Assembly: GCA_023614405.1 (NCBI GenBank)
Contig: CM042684.1
Span: 531,386,682 to 531,450,681 of the forward strand
DNA: 64,000 nt
Reading direction: 5' to 3'
Source: Avena insularis
Lineage: Eukaryota; Streptophyta; Magnoliopsida; Poales; Poaceae
The notes beneath the pieces were generated by a model. That model saw only the letters and a program-made list of their open reading frames with translations, made no database searches and was not told where the DNA came from. How positions within the stretch are numbered: position 1 is the first letter of the stretch; each line of letters opens with the position of its first letter. The translations under genes were made by a program, and so were the position numbers. Positions 39,001 through 51,198 of this stretch are shown piece after piece.

Positions 39001-42000
39001 CTGAAACCCTAGAAGAGTGGCAATACCTCATGAAAGCGGTCATAAAACACAAAAACGACGAATTTTTGGTCATCCCCTTAAACATGCATCGTATCTAACG
39101 GTCCATGCAAATCCTGATGGAGCACCAAAACAGTGTGCAATAGCTCATGAAAACGGCCGTAAAACAAGAAAACGACGAGTTTCTGGTCATAACTCTCAAA
39201 CATGTACCAGGTCTTAGGATCGTAAATCTTCGAGCGCCAAAACAAAGGTCCAATAGCTCATGAAAACGTCAGAACGTGAAAAACGACGAGTTTTTGGTCA
39301 AAACTCTCAAACATGTATTGGGTTTTAGGATCGTTGTAAATCGCCACTAGAACCCCAAAACTATGGGCAATAGCTCGTGCAAACAGCCATAATACGCGAA
39401 ATCGATGAGTTTTTGGTTAGAACTCTCAAACATGTATCGGGTCTAACGAGCCATGAAATCCCCCTGGAAACTCACAATTGTAGGTAATAGAGCATGGAAA
39501 TGACCATAAAACATTAAAACAACAAGTTTTTGGTCATGCCCTCAAACATGTATCGGGTCTAATGCTCGTTGTAAATCGCCTTGAAACCCTAGAACTGTGG
39601 CAATACCTCATGAAAACGGTCATAAAACACAAAAACACAAGAAGTTTTGGTCATCCCCTTAAACATTAATCGTATCTAGCGGTCCATGCAAATCCCCATG
39701 GAGCACCAAAACAGTGTGCAATAGCTCATGAAAACGGCCATAAAACGCGAAAACGACGAGTTTCAGGTCATAACTCTCAAACATGTATCAGGTCTTAGGA
39801 TCATTGTAAATCCCCTTGGAGCACCAAGACAGTGTCCAATAGCTCATGAAAACGGCCGTAAAACGTGAAAAACGATGAGTTTTTGGTCAAAACTCTCAAA
39901 CATGTATCGAGTCTTAGGGTCGTTGTAAATCCCCACTAGAACCCCAAAACTGTGGGCAATAACTCGTGAAAACAACCATAATACGCGAAATCGATGAGTT
40001 TTTGGTTAGATCTCTCAAACATGTATCGGGTCTAACGAGCCATGCAAATCCCCCTCGAAACTCACAATTATAAGTAATAGAGCATGGAAATGACCATAAA
40101 ACCTTAAAACAACAAGTTTTTGGTCATGCCCTCAAACAAGTATCGGGTCTAATGCTCGTTGTAAATCGCCCTGAAACCCAAGAACTGTGTCAATACCTCA
40201 TGAAAATAGTCATAAAACACAAAAACGATGAATTTTTGGTCATCCCCTTAAACATGCATCGGATCTAACGGTCCATGCAAATCCCCATGGAGCACCAAAC
40301 AGTGTCCAATAGCTCATGAAAACGGCCGTAAAACGTGAAAAACGACGAGTTTTTGGTCATTACTCTTAGACATGTATCGGGTCTTAGGGTCGTTGTAAAT
40401 CCCCACTAGAACCCCAAACTGTGGGCAATAACTCGTGAAAACGGCCATAATACGCGAAATCAACGAGTTTTTGGTTAGAACTCTCAAACATGTATCGGGG
40501 GTCTAAAGAGCCATGCAAATCCACCTAGAAACTCGCACTTTAGGTAATAGAGCATGAAAACGGCCATAAAACGTAAAAACAACAAGTTTTTGGTCATGCC
40601 CTCAATCATGTATCGGGTCTAATGGTCATTGTAAATCGACCTGAAACCCTAGAACTATGGCAATACCTCATGAAAACGGTCATAAAACATAAAAACAACA
40701 AGTTTTTGGTCATGCCCTGAAACATGTATCGGGTCTAATGGTCGTTTTAAATCGCCCTGAAACCCAAGAACTGTGTCAATACCTCATGAAAATGGTTATA
40801 AAACATAAAAACGACGAATTTTTGGTCATCCCCTTAAACATGCATCGGATCTAACGGTCCATGCAAATCCCCATGGAGCACTAAAACAGTGTCCAATAGC
40901 TCATGAAAACGGCCGTAAAACGTGAAAAACTGTGAGTTTTTGGTCATAACTCTCAGACATGTATCGGGTCTTAGGGACGTTGTAAATCCCCACTAGAACC
41001 CCAGACTGTGGGCAATAACTCGTGAAAACGGCCCGCAATATGCGAAATCAACGAGTTTTTGGTTAGAACTCTCAAACATGTATCGGGTCTAACGAGCCAT
41101 GCAAATCCGCCTGGAAACTCGCACTTAAGGTAATAGAGCATGAAAACGGCCATAAAACATAAAAACAACAAGTTTTTGGTCATGCCCTCAAACATGTATC
41201 GGGTCTAATGGTCGTTGTAAATCGCCCTTAAACCCTAGAATTGTGGCAATACCTCATGAAACCGGTCATAAAACACAAAAACGACGAATTTTCGGTCATC
41301 CCCTTAAACATGCATCGGATCTAACGGTTGATGCAAATCCCCATGGAGCACCAAAACAGTGTGCAATAGCTCATGAAAACGGCCGTAAAACGCAAAAAAG
41401 GACGAGTTTTTTGTCATAACTCTCAAACATGTATCAGGTCTTAGGATCGTTGTAAATCCCCCTGGAGCGCCGAAACAGTGTCCAATATCTCATGAAAACG
41501 GTCGTAATACATGAAAACGCATTTAGTTTTGCTCATAACTCTCAAACATATATCGGGTCTTAGGGTCGTTGTAAATCCCCACTAGAACCCCAAGCATGTG
41601 GGCAATAACTCGGGAAAACGGCCATAATACGCGAAATCGATGAGTTTTTGGTTAGAACTCTCAAACATGTATCGGGTCTAACGAGCCATGCAAATCCCCC
41701 TGGAAACTCACAATTGTAGGTAATAGAGGATGGAAATGACCATAAAACATTAAAATAACAAGTTTTTGGTCATGCCTTCAAACATGTATCGGGTCTAATG
41801 CTCGTTGTAAATCGTCTTGAAACCCTAGAACTGTGGCAATACCTCATGAAAACGGTCATAAAACACAAAAACGACGAATTTTTGGTCATCCCCTTAAACA
41901 TTAATCGTATATATGGGTCAATGAATATCCCGATGGAGCACCAAAACAGTGTGTAATAGCTCATGAAAACGGCCGTAAAATGCGAAAACGACGAGTTTCT

Positions 42001-42802
42001 GGTCATAACTCTCAAACATGTATCAGGTCTTAGGATCGTTGTAAATCCCCTTCGAGCACCAAAACAGTGTCCAATAGCTCATGAAAACGGCCGTAAAATG
42101 TGAAAAACGACGAGTTTTTGGTCATAACTCTCAAACATGTATCGGGTCTTAGGGTCGTTGTAAATCCCCACTGGAACCCCAAAACTGTGGGCAATAACTC
42201 GTGAAAATGGCCATAATACGCGAAATCGACGAGTTTTTGGTTAGAACTCTCAAACATGTATCGGGTGTAACGAGCGATGCAAATCCCCCTAGAAACTCAC
42301 ACTGTCGGTAATAGAGCATGAAAACGGCCATAAAACTTAAAAACAACAGGTTTTTTGTCATGCCCTCAAAATGTATCGGGTCTAATAGCCGTTGTAAATC
42401 GCCCTGAAACCCTAGAAGAGTGGCAATACCTCATGAAAGCGGTCATAAAACACAAAAACGACGAATTTTTGGTCATCCCCTTAAACATGCATCGTATCTA
42501 ACGGTCCATGCAAATCCTGATGGAGCACCAAAACAGTGTGCAATAGCTCATGAAAACGGCCGTAAAACAAGAAAACGACGAGTTTCTGGTCATAACTCTC
42601 AAACATGTACCAGGTCTTAGGATCGTTGTAAATCCCCCTGGAGCGCCAAAACAGTGTCCAATAGCTCATGAAAACGGCCGTAAAACGTGAAAAACGACGA
42701 GTTTTTGGTCAAAACTCTCAAACATGTATTGGGTTTTAGGATCGTTGTAAATCGCCACTAGAACCCCAAAACTATGGGCAATAGCTCGTGCAAACAGCCA
42801 TA
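36001..42802 (+). repeat. Tandem duplication of a 3.4-kb satellite block
   Basis: Copy 1 is 36001-39390 and copy 2 is 39391-42802. The offset is 3390 at the left end and 3400-3403 further right; the difference comes from small deletions in copy 1 near 36996-37045 and 37880. Shared rare variants include AAGTATCGGGTCTAATGC, TATCGGGGGTCTAAAGAGCC, GGCCCGCAATATGCG and CACTTAAGGTAATAG. The unit is about 5.8 HORs, not an integer multiple of 588, so it arose by an exchange out of HOR register (29 monomers). Confidence 0.9.
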
Positions 42803-44297
42803 ATACATGAAATCGATGAGTTTTTGGTTAAATCTCTCAAACATGTATCGGGTCGAACGAGCCATGCAAATCCCCCTGGAAACTCGCATTGTAGGTAATA
42901 CAGCATGAAACCGGCCATAAAACATAAAAACAACAAGTTTTTGGTCATGCCCTCAAACATGTATCGGGTCTAATGGTCGTTGTAAATCGCCCTGAAACAC
43001 AAGAACTGTGTCAATACCTCATGAAAATGGTCATAAAACACGAAAACGGCGAATTTTTGGTCATCCCCTTAAACATGCATCGGATCTAACGGTCCATGAA
43101 AATCCCCATGGAGCACCAAAACAGTGTCCAATAGCTCATGAAAACGGCCGTAAAATGTGAAAAACTGCGAGTTTTTGGTCATAACTCTCAGACATGTATC
43201 GGGTCTTAGGGTCATTGTAAATCCCCACTAGAACCCCAAAATGTGGGCAATAACTCGTGAAAATGGCCATAATACGCGAAATCGACGAGTTTTTGGTTAG
43301 AACTCTCAAACATGTATCGGGTGTAACGAGCGATGCAAATCCCCCTAGAAACTCGCACTGTCGGTAATAGAGCATGAAAACGGCCATAAAACTTAAAAAC
43401 AACAGGTTTTTTGTCATGCCCTCAAAATGTATCGGGTCTAATAGTCGTTGTAAATCGCCCTGAAACCCTAGAAGAGTGGCAATACCTCATGAAAGCGGTC
43501 ATAAAACACAAAAACGACGAATTTTTGGTCATCCCCTTAAACATGCATCGTATCTAACGGTCCATGCAAATCCTGATGGAGCACCAAAACAGTGTGCAAT
43601 AGCTCATGAAAACGGCCGTAAAACAAGAAAACGACGAGTTTCTGGTCATAACTCTCAAACATGTATCAGGTCTTAGGATCGCTAAACTCGAGCGCCAAAA
43701 CAGTGTCCAATAGCTCATGAAAACGGCCGTAAAACGTGAAAAACGACGAGTTTTTGGTCAAAACTCTCAAACATGTATTGGGTTTTAGGATCGTTGTAAA
43801 TCGCCACTAGAACCCCAAAACTATGGGCAATAGCTCGTGCAAATAGCCATAATACATGAAATCGATGAGTTTTTGGTTAAATCTCTCAAACATGTATCGG
43901 GTCGAACGAGCCATGCAAATCCCCCTGGAAACTCGCATTGTAGGTAATACAGCATGAAACCGGCCATAAAACATAAAAACAACAAGTTTTTGGTCATGCC
44001 CTCAAACATGTATCGGGTCTAATGGTCGTTGTAAATCGCCCTGAAACACAAGAACTGTGTCAATACCTCATGAAAATGGTCATAAAACACGAAAACGGCG
44101 AATTTTTGGTCATCCCCTTAAACATGCATCGGATCTAACGGTCCATGAAAATCCCCATGGAGCACCAAAACAGTGTCCAATAGCTCATGAAAACGGCCGT
44201 AAAATGTGAAAAACTGCGAGTTTTTGGTCATAACTCTCAGACATGTATCGGGTCTTAGGGTCATTGTAAATCCCCACTAGAACCCCAAAATGTGGGC
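42192..44297 (+). repeat. Tandem duplication of a 1.05-kb satellite block (9 monomers)
   Basis: Copy A is 42192-43247 and copy B is 43248-44297, with offset 1056 bp falling to 1049 after a small deletion at 43680. Diagnostic shared changes are GTGTAACGAGCGATGC, CCTAGAAGAGTGGC, AATCCTGATGGAGC and GGGTCGAACGAGCC. Copy A overlaps the end of the second 3.4-kb copy, so this duplication is the younger event. Confidence 0.88.
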
Positions 44298-46165
44298 AAT
44301 AACTCGTGAAAATGGCCATAATACGCGAAATCAACGAGTTTTTGGTTAGAACTCTCAAACATGTATCCGGTCTAACGAGCCATGCAAACCCCCCTGGAAA
44401 CTCGCACTTAAGGTAATAGAGCATGAAAACGGCCATAAAACATAAAAACAACAAGTTTTTGGTCATGCCCTCAAACATGTATCGGGTCTAATGGTCGTTG
44501 TAAATCGCCCTGAAACCCTAGAACTGTGGCAATACCTCATGAAAACGGTCATAAAACACAAAAACGACGAATTTTTGGTCATTCCCTTAAACATGCATCC
44601 GATATAATGGTCCATGCAAATCCCCATGGAGCACCAAAACAGTGTGCAATAGCTCATGAAAACGGTCGTAAAATGCAAAAAACGACGAGTTTTTTGTCAT
44701 AACTCTCAAACATGTATCAGGTCTCAGGATCGTTGTAAATCCCCCTGGAGCGCCAAAACAGTGTCCAATAGATCATGAAAACAGCCATAAAACATGAAAA
44801 ACACCGAGTTTTTGGTCATAACTCTCAAACATGTATCAGGTCTTAGGGTCGTTGTAAATCCCCACTGGAACCCGAAAACTATGGGCAATAACCCGTGAAA
44901 ACGGCCATAATACGCGAAATCGACGAGTTTTTGGTTAGAACTCTCAAACATGTATTGGGTCTAATGAGCCAGGCAAATCCCCTTGGAAACTCGCACTGTA
45001 GGTAATAGAGCATGAAAACGTCCATAAAACTTAAAAACAACAAGTTTTTGGTCATGCCCTCAAAAATGTATCAGGTCTAACGGTCATTGTAAATTGCCCT
45101 GAAACCCTAGAACTGTGGCAATACCTCATGAAAACGGTCATAAAACACAAAAACGACAATTTTTTGGTGATCCCCTTTAACATCCATCGAATCTAACAGT
45201 CCATCCAAATCCCCATGGAGCACCAAAATAGTGTGCAATAGCTCATGAAAACGGCCGTAAAACGCAAAAACGACGAGTTTCTGGTTATAACTCTCAAACA
45301 TGTATCAGGTCTTAGGATCGTTGTAAATCCCCCTGGAGCGCCGAAACAGTGTCTAATATCTCATGAAAACGGCCATAAAACGTGAAAAACGATGAGTTTT
45401 TGGTCATAACTCTCAAACATGTATCGGGTCTTAGGGTCGTTGTAAATCCCCACTAGAACCCCAAGCATGTGGGTAATAACTCGTGAAAACGGCCATAATA
45501 CGCGAAATCGACGAGTTTTTGGTTAGAACTCTCAAACATGTATCGGGTCTAACGAGCCATGCAAATCCCCTAGAAACTCACAATTGTAGGTAATAGAGCA
45601 TGAAAACAACCATAAAACATTAAAACAACAAGTTTTTGGTCATGCCATCAAACATGTATCGGGTCTAATGGTTGTTGTAAATCGCCCTAGAACCCTAGAA
45701 CTGTGGCAATACCTCATGAAAATGGTCATAAAACACAAAAAAGACAAATTTTTGGTCATCCCCTTAAACATGCATCGGATCTAACGATCCATGCAAATCC
45801 CCATGGAGCACCAAAATAGTGTGCAATAGCTCATGAAAATGGCCGTAAAACGCGAAAACGATGAGTTTTTGGTCATAACTCCCAAACATGTATCTGGTCT
45901 TAGGGTCGTTGTAAATCCCCATTGGAACCCCAAAACTGTGGGCAATAACTCGTGAAAATGGCCATAATACGTGAAATCGACGAGTTTTTGGTTAGAACTC
46001 TCAAACATGTATCGGGTCTAACGAGCCATGCAAATCCCCCTGGACACTCGCACTGTATTCAATAGAGCATGAAAATGGCCATAAAACATAAAAACAACAA
46101 GTGTTTGGTCATGCCCTCAAACATGTATTGGGTCTAATGGTCATTGTAAATCGCCCTGAAACCCC

Positions 46166-46387
46166 AAACCTTAGGTGTTTTACGAAATGTCTAAGAGAAT
46201 GATACCGGTTGATTTCACAAAATCAAAAATGATAAGAGGTGCCTGAGCCACACTTAAGCCTTTCTCCTCTTTCTTTCCTTCTTGATCGAGGTTAGCAACC
46301 TTATCCTTCATCTATCATTGATATAATACTGCATGTGTCGACGTAAAGTGGTCATCTCACTATTCATGATGTTCTGTAATGATGCAG
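46166..46387 (+). other. CACTA 5' flank upstream of the transposase
   Basis: Unique-looking AT-rich sequence between the satellite junction and the transposase ATG. It ends in ...TGATGCAG directly before the ATG at 46388, which could be a splice acceptor. No terminal repeat is seen. Confidence 0.4.
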
Positions 46388-49300
46388 ATGAACCGGCGAG
46401 GATGGATGTACGGTGACCGACTTGAATCCGTGTATATTCAAGGCGTGGATAAATTTATCGATGTGGCGAAGGCAAACAAAGAGAATGGATTTATGTGTTG
46501 TTCATTTGTTCAATGTCGGAACATCAAGGAGTACTCTTCCTCGCATTCGTGACCACCTGGTTCAGAGAGGTTTCATGCCCAGCTATAATTGTTGGACCAA
46601 GCATGAAGAAAGAGGGGTTATAATGGAAGACAATGAAGAAGAAGAGGATGATGACAACTATTGTCATATGTTCCCTAAATACAATGATACAGCAATGGAA
46701 GAGAATGAAGAAGAAGGAGGTGAAGAATGGGCATCAGATGTGCCCGTTGATGATCTTGGTCGAGTCATTTCTGATGCAAAGCGAGACTATGAAAGAGAGA
46801 AGGAGAAGTTGAAGTTGGAGGGCATGTTAGAGGATCACAAAAAAATGTTGTACCCAAATTGCAAAGATGGCAGCATAAAGCTTAGTACCACACTGGAATT
46901 TCTCAAATGGAAGGCAGCGACTGGTTTATCTGACAAGGGATTTGAGAAGTTACTGAAAATAATGAAGCCGAAGCTTCCAAATGATAACGAATTTCCCAAG
47001 AGTACTTATGAAGCAAAGAAGATTCTCTGCCCTCTAGGATTAGATGTGCAGAAGATACATGCATGCATTAATGACTGCATCCTCTACCGCGGTGAGGAGT
47101 ACGAGAATTTAGATAAATGTCTGGTATGCACTGCACTGCGCTATAAGATCAGACGAGATTACCCTAGTGATGTTGATGGCGATGACGAGCCCCTAGGAAG
47201 AGGGTTCCTGCTAAGGTTATGTGGTATGCTCCTATAATACCAAAGTTGAAACGTCTATTTTGAAACAAAGAGCATGACAGGTTGTTGCAATGGCACAATG
47301 AAGACCGTAAGAAAGACGGGAATTTGAGACACCCCGCTAATGGGTCGTAGTGGAGAAAAATCGAGAGAGAGTTCCCAGACTTTACTGGTGACACGAGGAA
47401 TTTATGTATTGGTCTAAGTACAGATGACATGAATCCTTTTGGGGAGCAGAGCTGCAGTCACAACACCTAGCATGTGACTCTATGTATCTACAACCTTCCT
47501 CCTTGGTTGTGCATGAAGCGTAAGTTCATTATGATGCTAGTGCTTATCCAAGGCCCGAAGCAACCCTACAATGACATTGATGTGTACCTAAGGCCATTAG
47601 TTGAAGAACACTTATAGTTGTGGGAAAACTAGGTGTACTTGTGTGGGATGAGCACAAACAGGAGCCATTTGAACTACAAGCGCTGCTTTTCATAACCATC
47701 AATGATTGGCCTACTCTTAGTAACCTTTCAGGACAGACAAACAAGGGATACAAGGCATGCACATACTGTTTAGATGATACTAAGCTACATATTTGCATAA
47801 ATGTAAGAAGGTTGTGTACCTAGGGAATCATCGATTTCTTCCGACCAATCATCAAGTAAGAAAGAAAGGGAAGCATTTCAAAGGTGAGGTAGATTACCGG
47901 AAGAAGCCTGACCTCCCTACTAGTGATGGTGTATTTGATATGGTCAAGGACATAGAAGTAATCTTTGGAAACGGTCATGGCGGTCAACCTGTTCCGAACG
48001 ACGTCGCTACCGGACACACGCCCATGTGGAAGAAGAAATCTATATTTTGGGAGCTACCCTATTGAAAAGTCCTACGTGTCCGCTCTTCAATCGACGTGAT
48101 GCACGTGACGAAGGATCTTTGCGTGAACCTGCTAGGCTTCCTGGGCGTGTATGGGAAGACAAAAGATACACCAGAAGCACGAGAGGACCAACAACGTATG
48201 AAAGACCCACAAAACATGCATCCACAGAATAATACGGATAAAGGGCGTCACTTAAGTCCTGCCAGCTACGCTCTTACGAAAGAAGAGAAGGAAATATTTT
48301 TTGAAGTTGTTTACAATATCAAGGTGCCGTTTGGATTCTCGTCTAACATAAAGGGGATAATAAATATGGAAAAGAAAAAATTCCAAAACCTGAAGTCTCA
48401 TGACTATCACGTGATTATGACGCAGTTGCTTCCGATTGCATTAAGGGGGCTTCTACCGGAAAATGTTCAAGTACCCATTGTGAAGCTATGTGCATTTCTC
48501 AATACAATACCTCAGAAGGTGATCAATCAAGATATTCTGACAAGGTTACAAAAGGATGTGGTCCAATGTCTTGTTAGCTTTGAGTTGGTGTTCCCACCAT
48601 CCTTTTTTAATATTATGACGCATCTCCTGGTTCACCTAGTCGAAGAGATTTCCATTCTCAGTCCTGTATTTCTACACAATATGTTCCCCTTTTAGAGGTT
48701 CATGGGAGTGTTAAAGAAATATATTCATAACCGTGCTAGGATAGAAGGAAGCATCTCCAAGGGCTATGGAACAGAGGAGGTCATTGAGTTCTATGTTGGC
48801 TTTATTCCTGACCTTAAGCCGATTGGTGTTCCTGAATCACGGCATGATGGGAGACTGAGTGGAAAAAGCATACTGGGAAAGAAAGCAATGATATGTAGGG
48901 ATGGACAATCTTTCACTCAAGCACACTACACGGTTCTACAGAATTCCACCTTGGCAGCTCCGTATATCAGGGAACACAAGAATATTGTATGCTCCAACAA
49001 CTCGGGAAAGCCTGACTCCTGGATTAGAGATGAACACATGAAGACTTTCGGCAGTTGGTTGCGAACACATCTAATGAATGACACCACTGTTTGAGATCAG
49101 CTCTACTTGTTGGCTGGGTCACCATCTTCTACTATATTGAATTACCAAGGGTACGAGATAAATGTGAATACATATTACATGATCGCCCAAGATAAAAAGA
49201 GCACCAACCAGAACAGTGGTGTCCGCTTTTATGCAACCGACGAGAATGGCAAAAAGGATGCATACTATGGTTACAAAGAGGAGATATGGGAACTTGACTA

Positions 49301-49706
49301 TGGAGTTTCTTTTAAGGTGCCTTGTTTCAGTGCAAATGGATCAACCTGAATGGAAAAGGGATAAAGGTAGATCAGTTGTATGGAATGACAACAGTAGATC
49401 TCATCAATCTTGGTTACAGAGATGAACCATTTGTCCTAGCCAATGGTGTGGCACATGTTTTCTATGTGAAGACATGTCCTCCATACCTAAAAAAAAAAAA
49501 AATAAGCAAACGAATACATCACACGATGACCAAAGCGTCACATAGTTCTTTTAGGGAAAAGAAAAATCATGGGAGTCGAGGACAAGATAGACATGTCAGA
49601 AGATTATAATAATTTTGATGAAATTCCGTCCTTCACAGTGAAAACTGACCCATGCATCCCGTTAAGCAAAGAAGATGCTCCATGGTTACGGCCGAAGCGA
49701 CCATAA
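46388..49706 (+). pseudogene. TNP2-like CACTA transposase, degenerate
   Basis: The ATG at 46388 starts MNRRGWMYGDRLESVYIQGV, followed by KANKENGFMCCSFVQC, the transposase-associated N-terminal domain. An acidic linker follows (EEEEDDD, 46630-46720). The Transposase_21 core contains ATGLSDKGFEKLLKIMKPKL, NDCILYRGEEYENLDKC, STDDMNPFGEQS and YNLPPWLCMKRKFIMM (46910-47540), and FWELPY near 48050. DUF4218 covers 48090-49090 (MHVTKDLCVNLLGFLGVYGK..., FMTH-like LLVHLVEEI). DUF4216 lies near 49190-49480 (DYGVSFKVPCF, LGYRDEPFVLA). The frame shifts near 46545, 47190 and 49335. In-frame stops occur at 47261, 47348, 47470 and 48693. It ends at TAA 49704-49706 after DAPWLRPKRP. It would have cut and joined CACTA ends in the nucleus; this copy cannot. 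Confidence 0.88.
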
Positions 49707-49721
49707 GCGACCATAAATGGG

Positions 49722-50960
49722 CATAAGAAATTCAAAAACGGTCCGAACAACGTAAATCCTTCGCGTGGTGTCATATTATATGACATAGTTGCAAGGAAAA
49801 ATACCAAACTAGGTATATTGATTATGTCTCGAAAAAACCTTCACAAAATGACCTATGATTGTTTCAAGGTTTCATGGCTTTCGGTCCAAATGACCAATGT
49901 TATGTGCATAATCGAGGCATATTTTGTGATATTGTGCCCATATTGTGCATGCATGAGCATCTTGGGATGGCTAACAATGTTGCATGAGAAAGTTTTATTT
50001 TTCGTCGCATGGAAAAGCCATTTTATATTTTTCGAGTGCCAAAATCGGGGCGTTTTGTGAAGCAACACCAAACGTTAAATAAAAAATGGTACCACCCCAT
50101 TTCTCAATAATACTTGACCACCTTACATGAACAATGTCCCAACTAGGGATTTTAAAACCTTTCCGTCCACCCCTGGAGAAAAAGACAAATGTCTACCGAA
50201 TCAGTAGGAAGTGGGTCCGGTTTGACCTACATGTACATGATATAATGCTTGTGATTTTTTGAAAAAATCACTTTTAGACTCATAATGTGATGTTTCTTCA
50301 GATATCCAATGCAAGTTCTAACGAGGCTCATCCCCTGTCTTCATGCCCGCTGTTATGACCATAGTTGAAAAAGGACATAAGAAATTCAAAAACGGTCCGA
50401 ACAATGTAAATCCTTTGGGTGGTATCATATTATATAACATAGTTGCAAGGAAAAATACCAAACTTGGTATATTGATTATGTCATGAAAAAACCTTCACAA
50501 AATGACCTATCATGTTCGAGGTTTCATGGCTTTCGATCCAAATGACCTATGTTATGTGCATAATCGAGGCATAATTTGTGCTACTGTGCCCATATTATGC
50601 ATGCCTGTGCATCTTGGGATGGCTAACAATGTTGCAGGAGGAAGTTTTATTTTTCGTCGCATGGAAAAGCCATTTTCTATTTTCCGAGTGCCAAAATCAG
50701 GGCGTTTTGTGAAGCAACACCAAGCGTTAAATAAAAAAATGGTACCACCCCATTTTTCAGAAATACTAGACCACCTTACATGAATAATGTCCCAACTAGG
50801 GATTTAAAAAACCTTTATGTCCACCCCTGGAGAAAAAGACAAATTTCTACCGAATCGGTAGGAAGTGGGTTCGGTTTGACCTACAGGTACATGATCTAAT
50901 GCTCATAATTTAAAAAAAATCATTTTTAGACTCATAATGTGATGTTTCTTCAGAGATCCA
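49722..50960 (+). repeat. Two direct noncoding copies, about 654 bp apart
   Basis: 49722-50310 and 50376-50960 are homologous along their length. Matching anchors are CATAAGAAATTCAAAAACGG (49722 and 50376) and CATAATGTGATGTTTCTTCA (50281 and 50933). They differ at scattered sites and have no conserved frame. They follow the transposase stop immediately, so they probably belong to the CACTA element or to a duplicated neighbouring repeat. Confidence 0.8.
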
Positions 50961-50965
50961 TCCCC

Positions 50966-51030
50966 TATGGCCAGCTTAAGGGAGATGCCTGAGGACTAGA
51001 TCCTTAGGCATCTCCCTAAAGCTGGCCGTA
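50966..51030 (+). repeat. Long perfect-type hairpin 1 (30-bp arms, 5-nt loop)
   Basis: Arms at 50966-50995 and 51001-51030 flank the loop CTAGA. Reverse-complementing the right arm gives 27 of 30 identities; two of the three differences are G:U-compatible in RNA. It is a unit of a tandem pair with 51131-51198, spaced about 165 bp. It could be a small-RNA-type foldback, a MITE-like foldback or a CACTA subterminal structure. Confidence 0.75.
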
Positions 51031-51130
51031 GTATTGTCCCTGCTCTCGCACAACATCTTGGAGTTTATAACTTCTCTAGCTAGATCAATATGCCAGGTAG
51101 CTAACTAATTTCACATATTAGGGAGTGCCT

Positions 51131-51198
51131 CTATGGCCAGTTTGTTGGAGATGCCAGAGGACTAGGCTTCGTCGACATCTCCCTCAAACTGGCTGTAG
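51131..51198 (+). repeat. Hairpin 2 (23-bp arms), diverged partner of hairpin 1
   Basis: Arms CTATGGCCAGTTTG... (51131-51153) and ...CAAACTGGCTGTAG (51176-51198) pair with four differences, two of them wobble-compatible. The flanking TGTCTCTACTCTCGCACACCATC also matches the sequence after hairpin 1 (TGTCCCTGCTCTCGCACAACATC), so the duplicated unit is larger than the hairpin. Confidence 0.7.

Larger units (their letters stand above)
31761..46165 (+). repeat. Satellite array, right block
   Basis: Same five-type 588-bp HOR and same strand as the left block, about 24-25 HOR equivalents. It resumes with TGAAAAACGACGAGTTTTTGG, continuing the A monomer at exactly the base where the left block stopped. 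This block has extra layers of recent duplication (3.4 kb and 1.05 kb) and a higher density of small local scrambles. The last monomer (type C, ...CGCCCTGAAACCCC) breaks off at about 46165, where CACTA sequence begins. Confidence 0.97.

Noticed and set aside
2280..46000. TTAGGG inside the A monomers as telomeric repeat
   Set aside because: It is a single hexamer per monomer within GTCTTAGGGTCG, not tandem, and plant telomeres use TTTAGGG.
2230..46008. Dozens of 60-130 codon ORFs inside the satellite
   Set aside because: They repeat with the satellite period, share the same peptide phrases in several frames and break with each monomer variant; they are by-products of tandem repetition.
2109..46165. 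CRISPR-like array of short repeats and spacers
   Set aside because: Repeats are contiguous 117-bp monomers with no unique spacers, in a plant genome with retroelements and an intron-containing gene.
2109..46165. CENP-B-box-like motif marking a centromere
   Set aside because: ATGTATCGGGTCT shares only a few bases with the box, and nothing else in the window (no centromeric retroelements recognised) supports a centromere.
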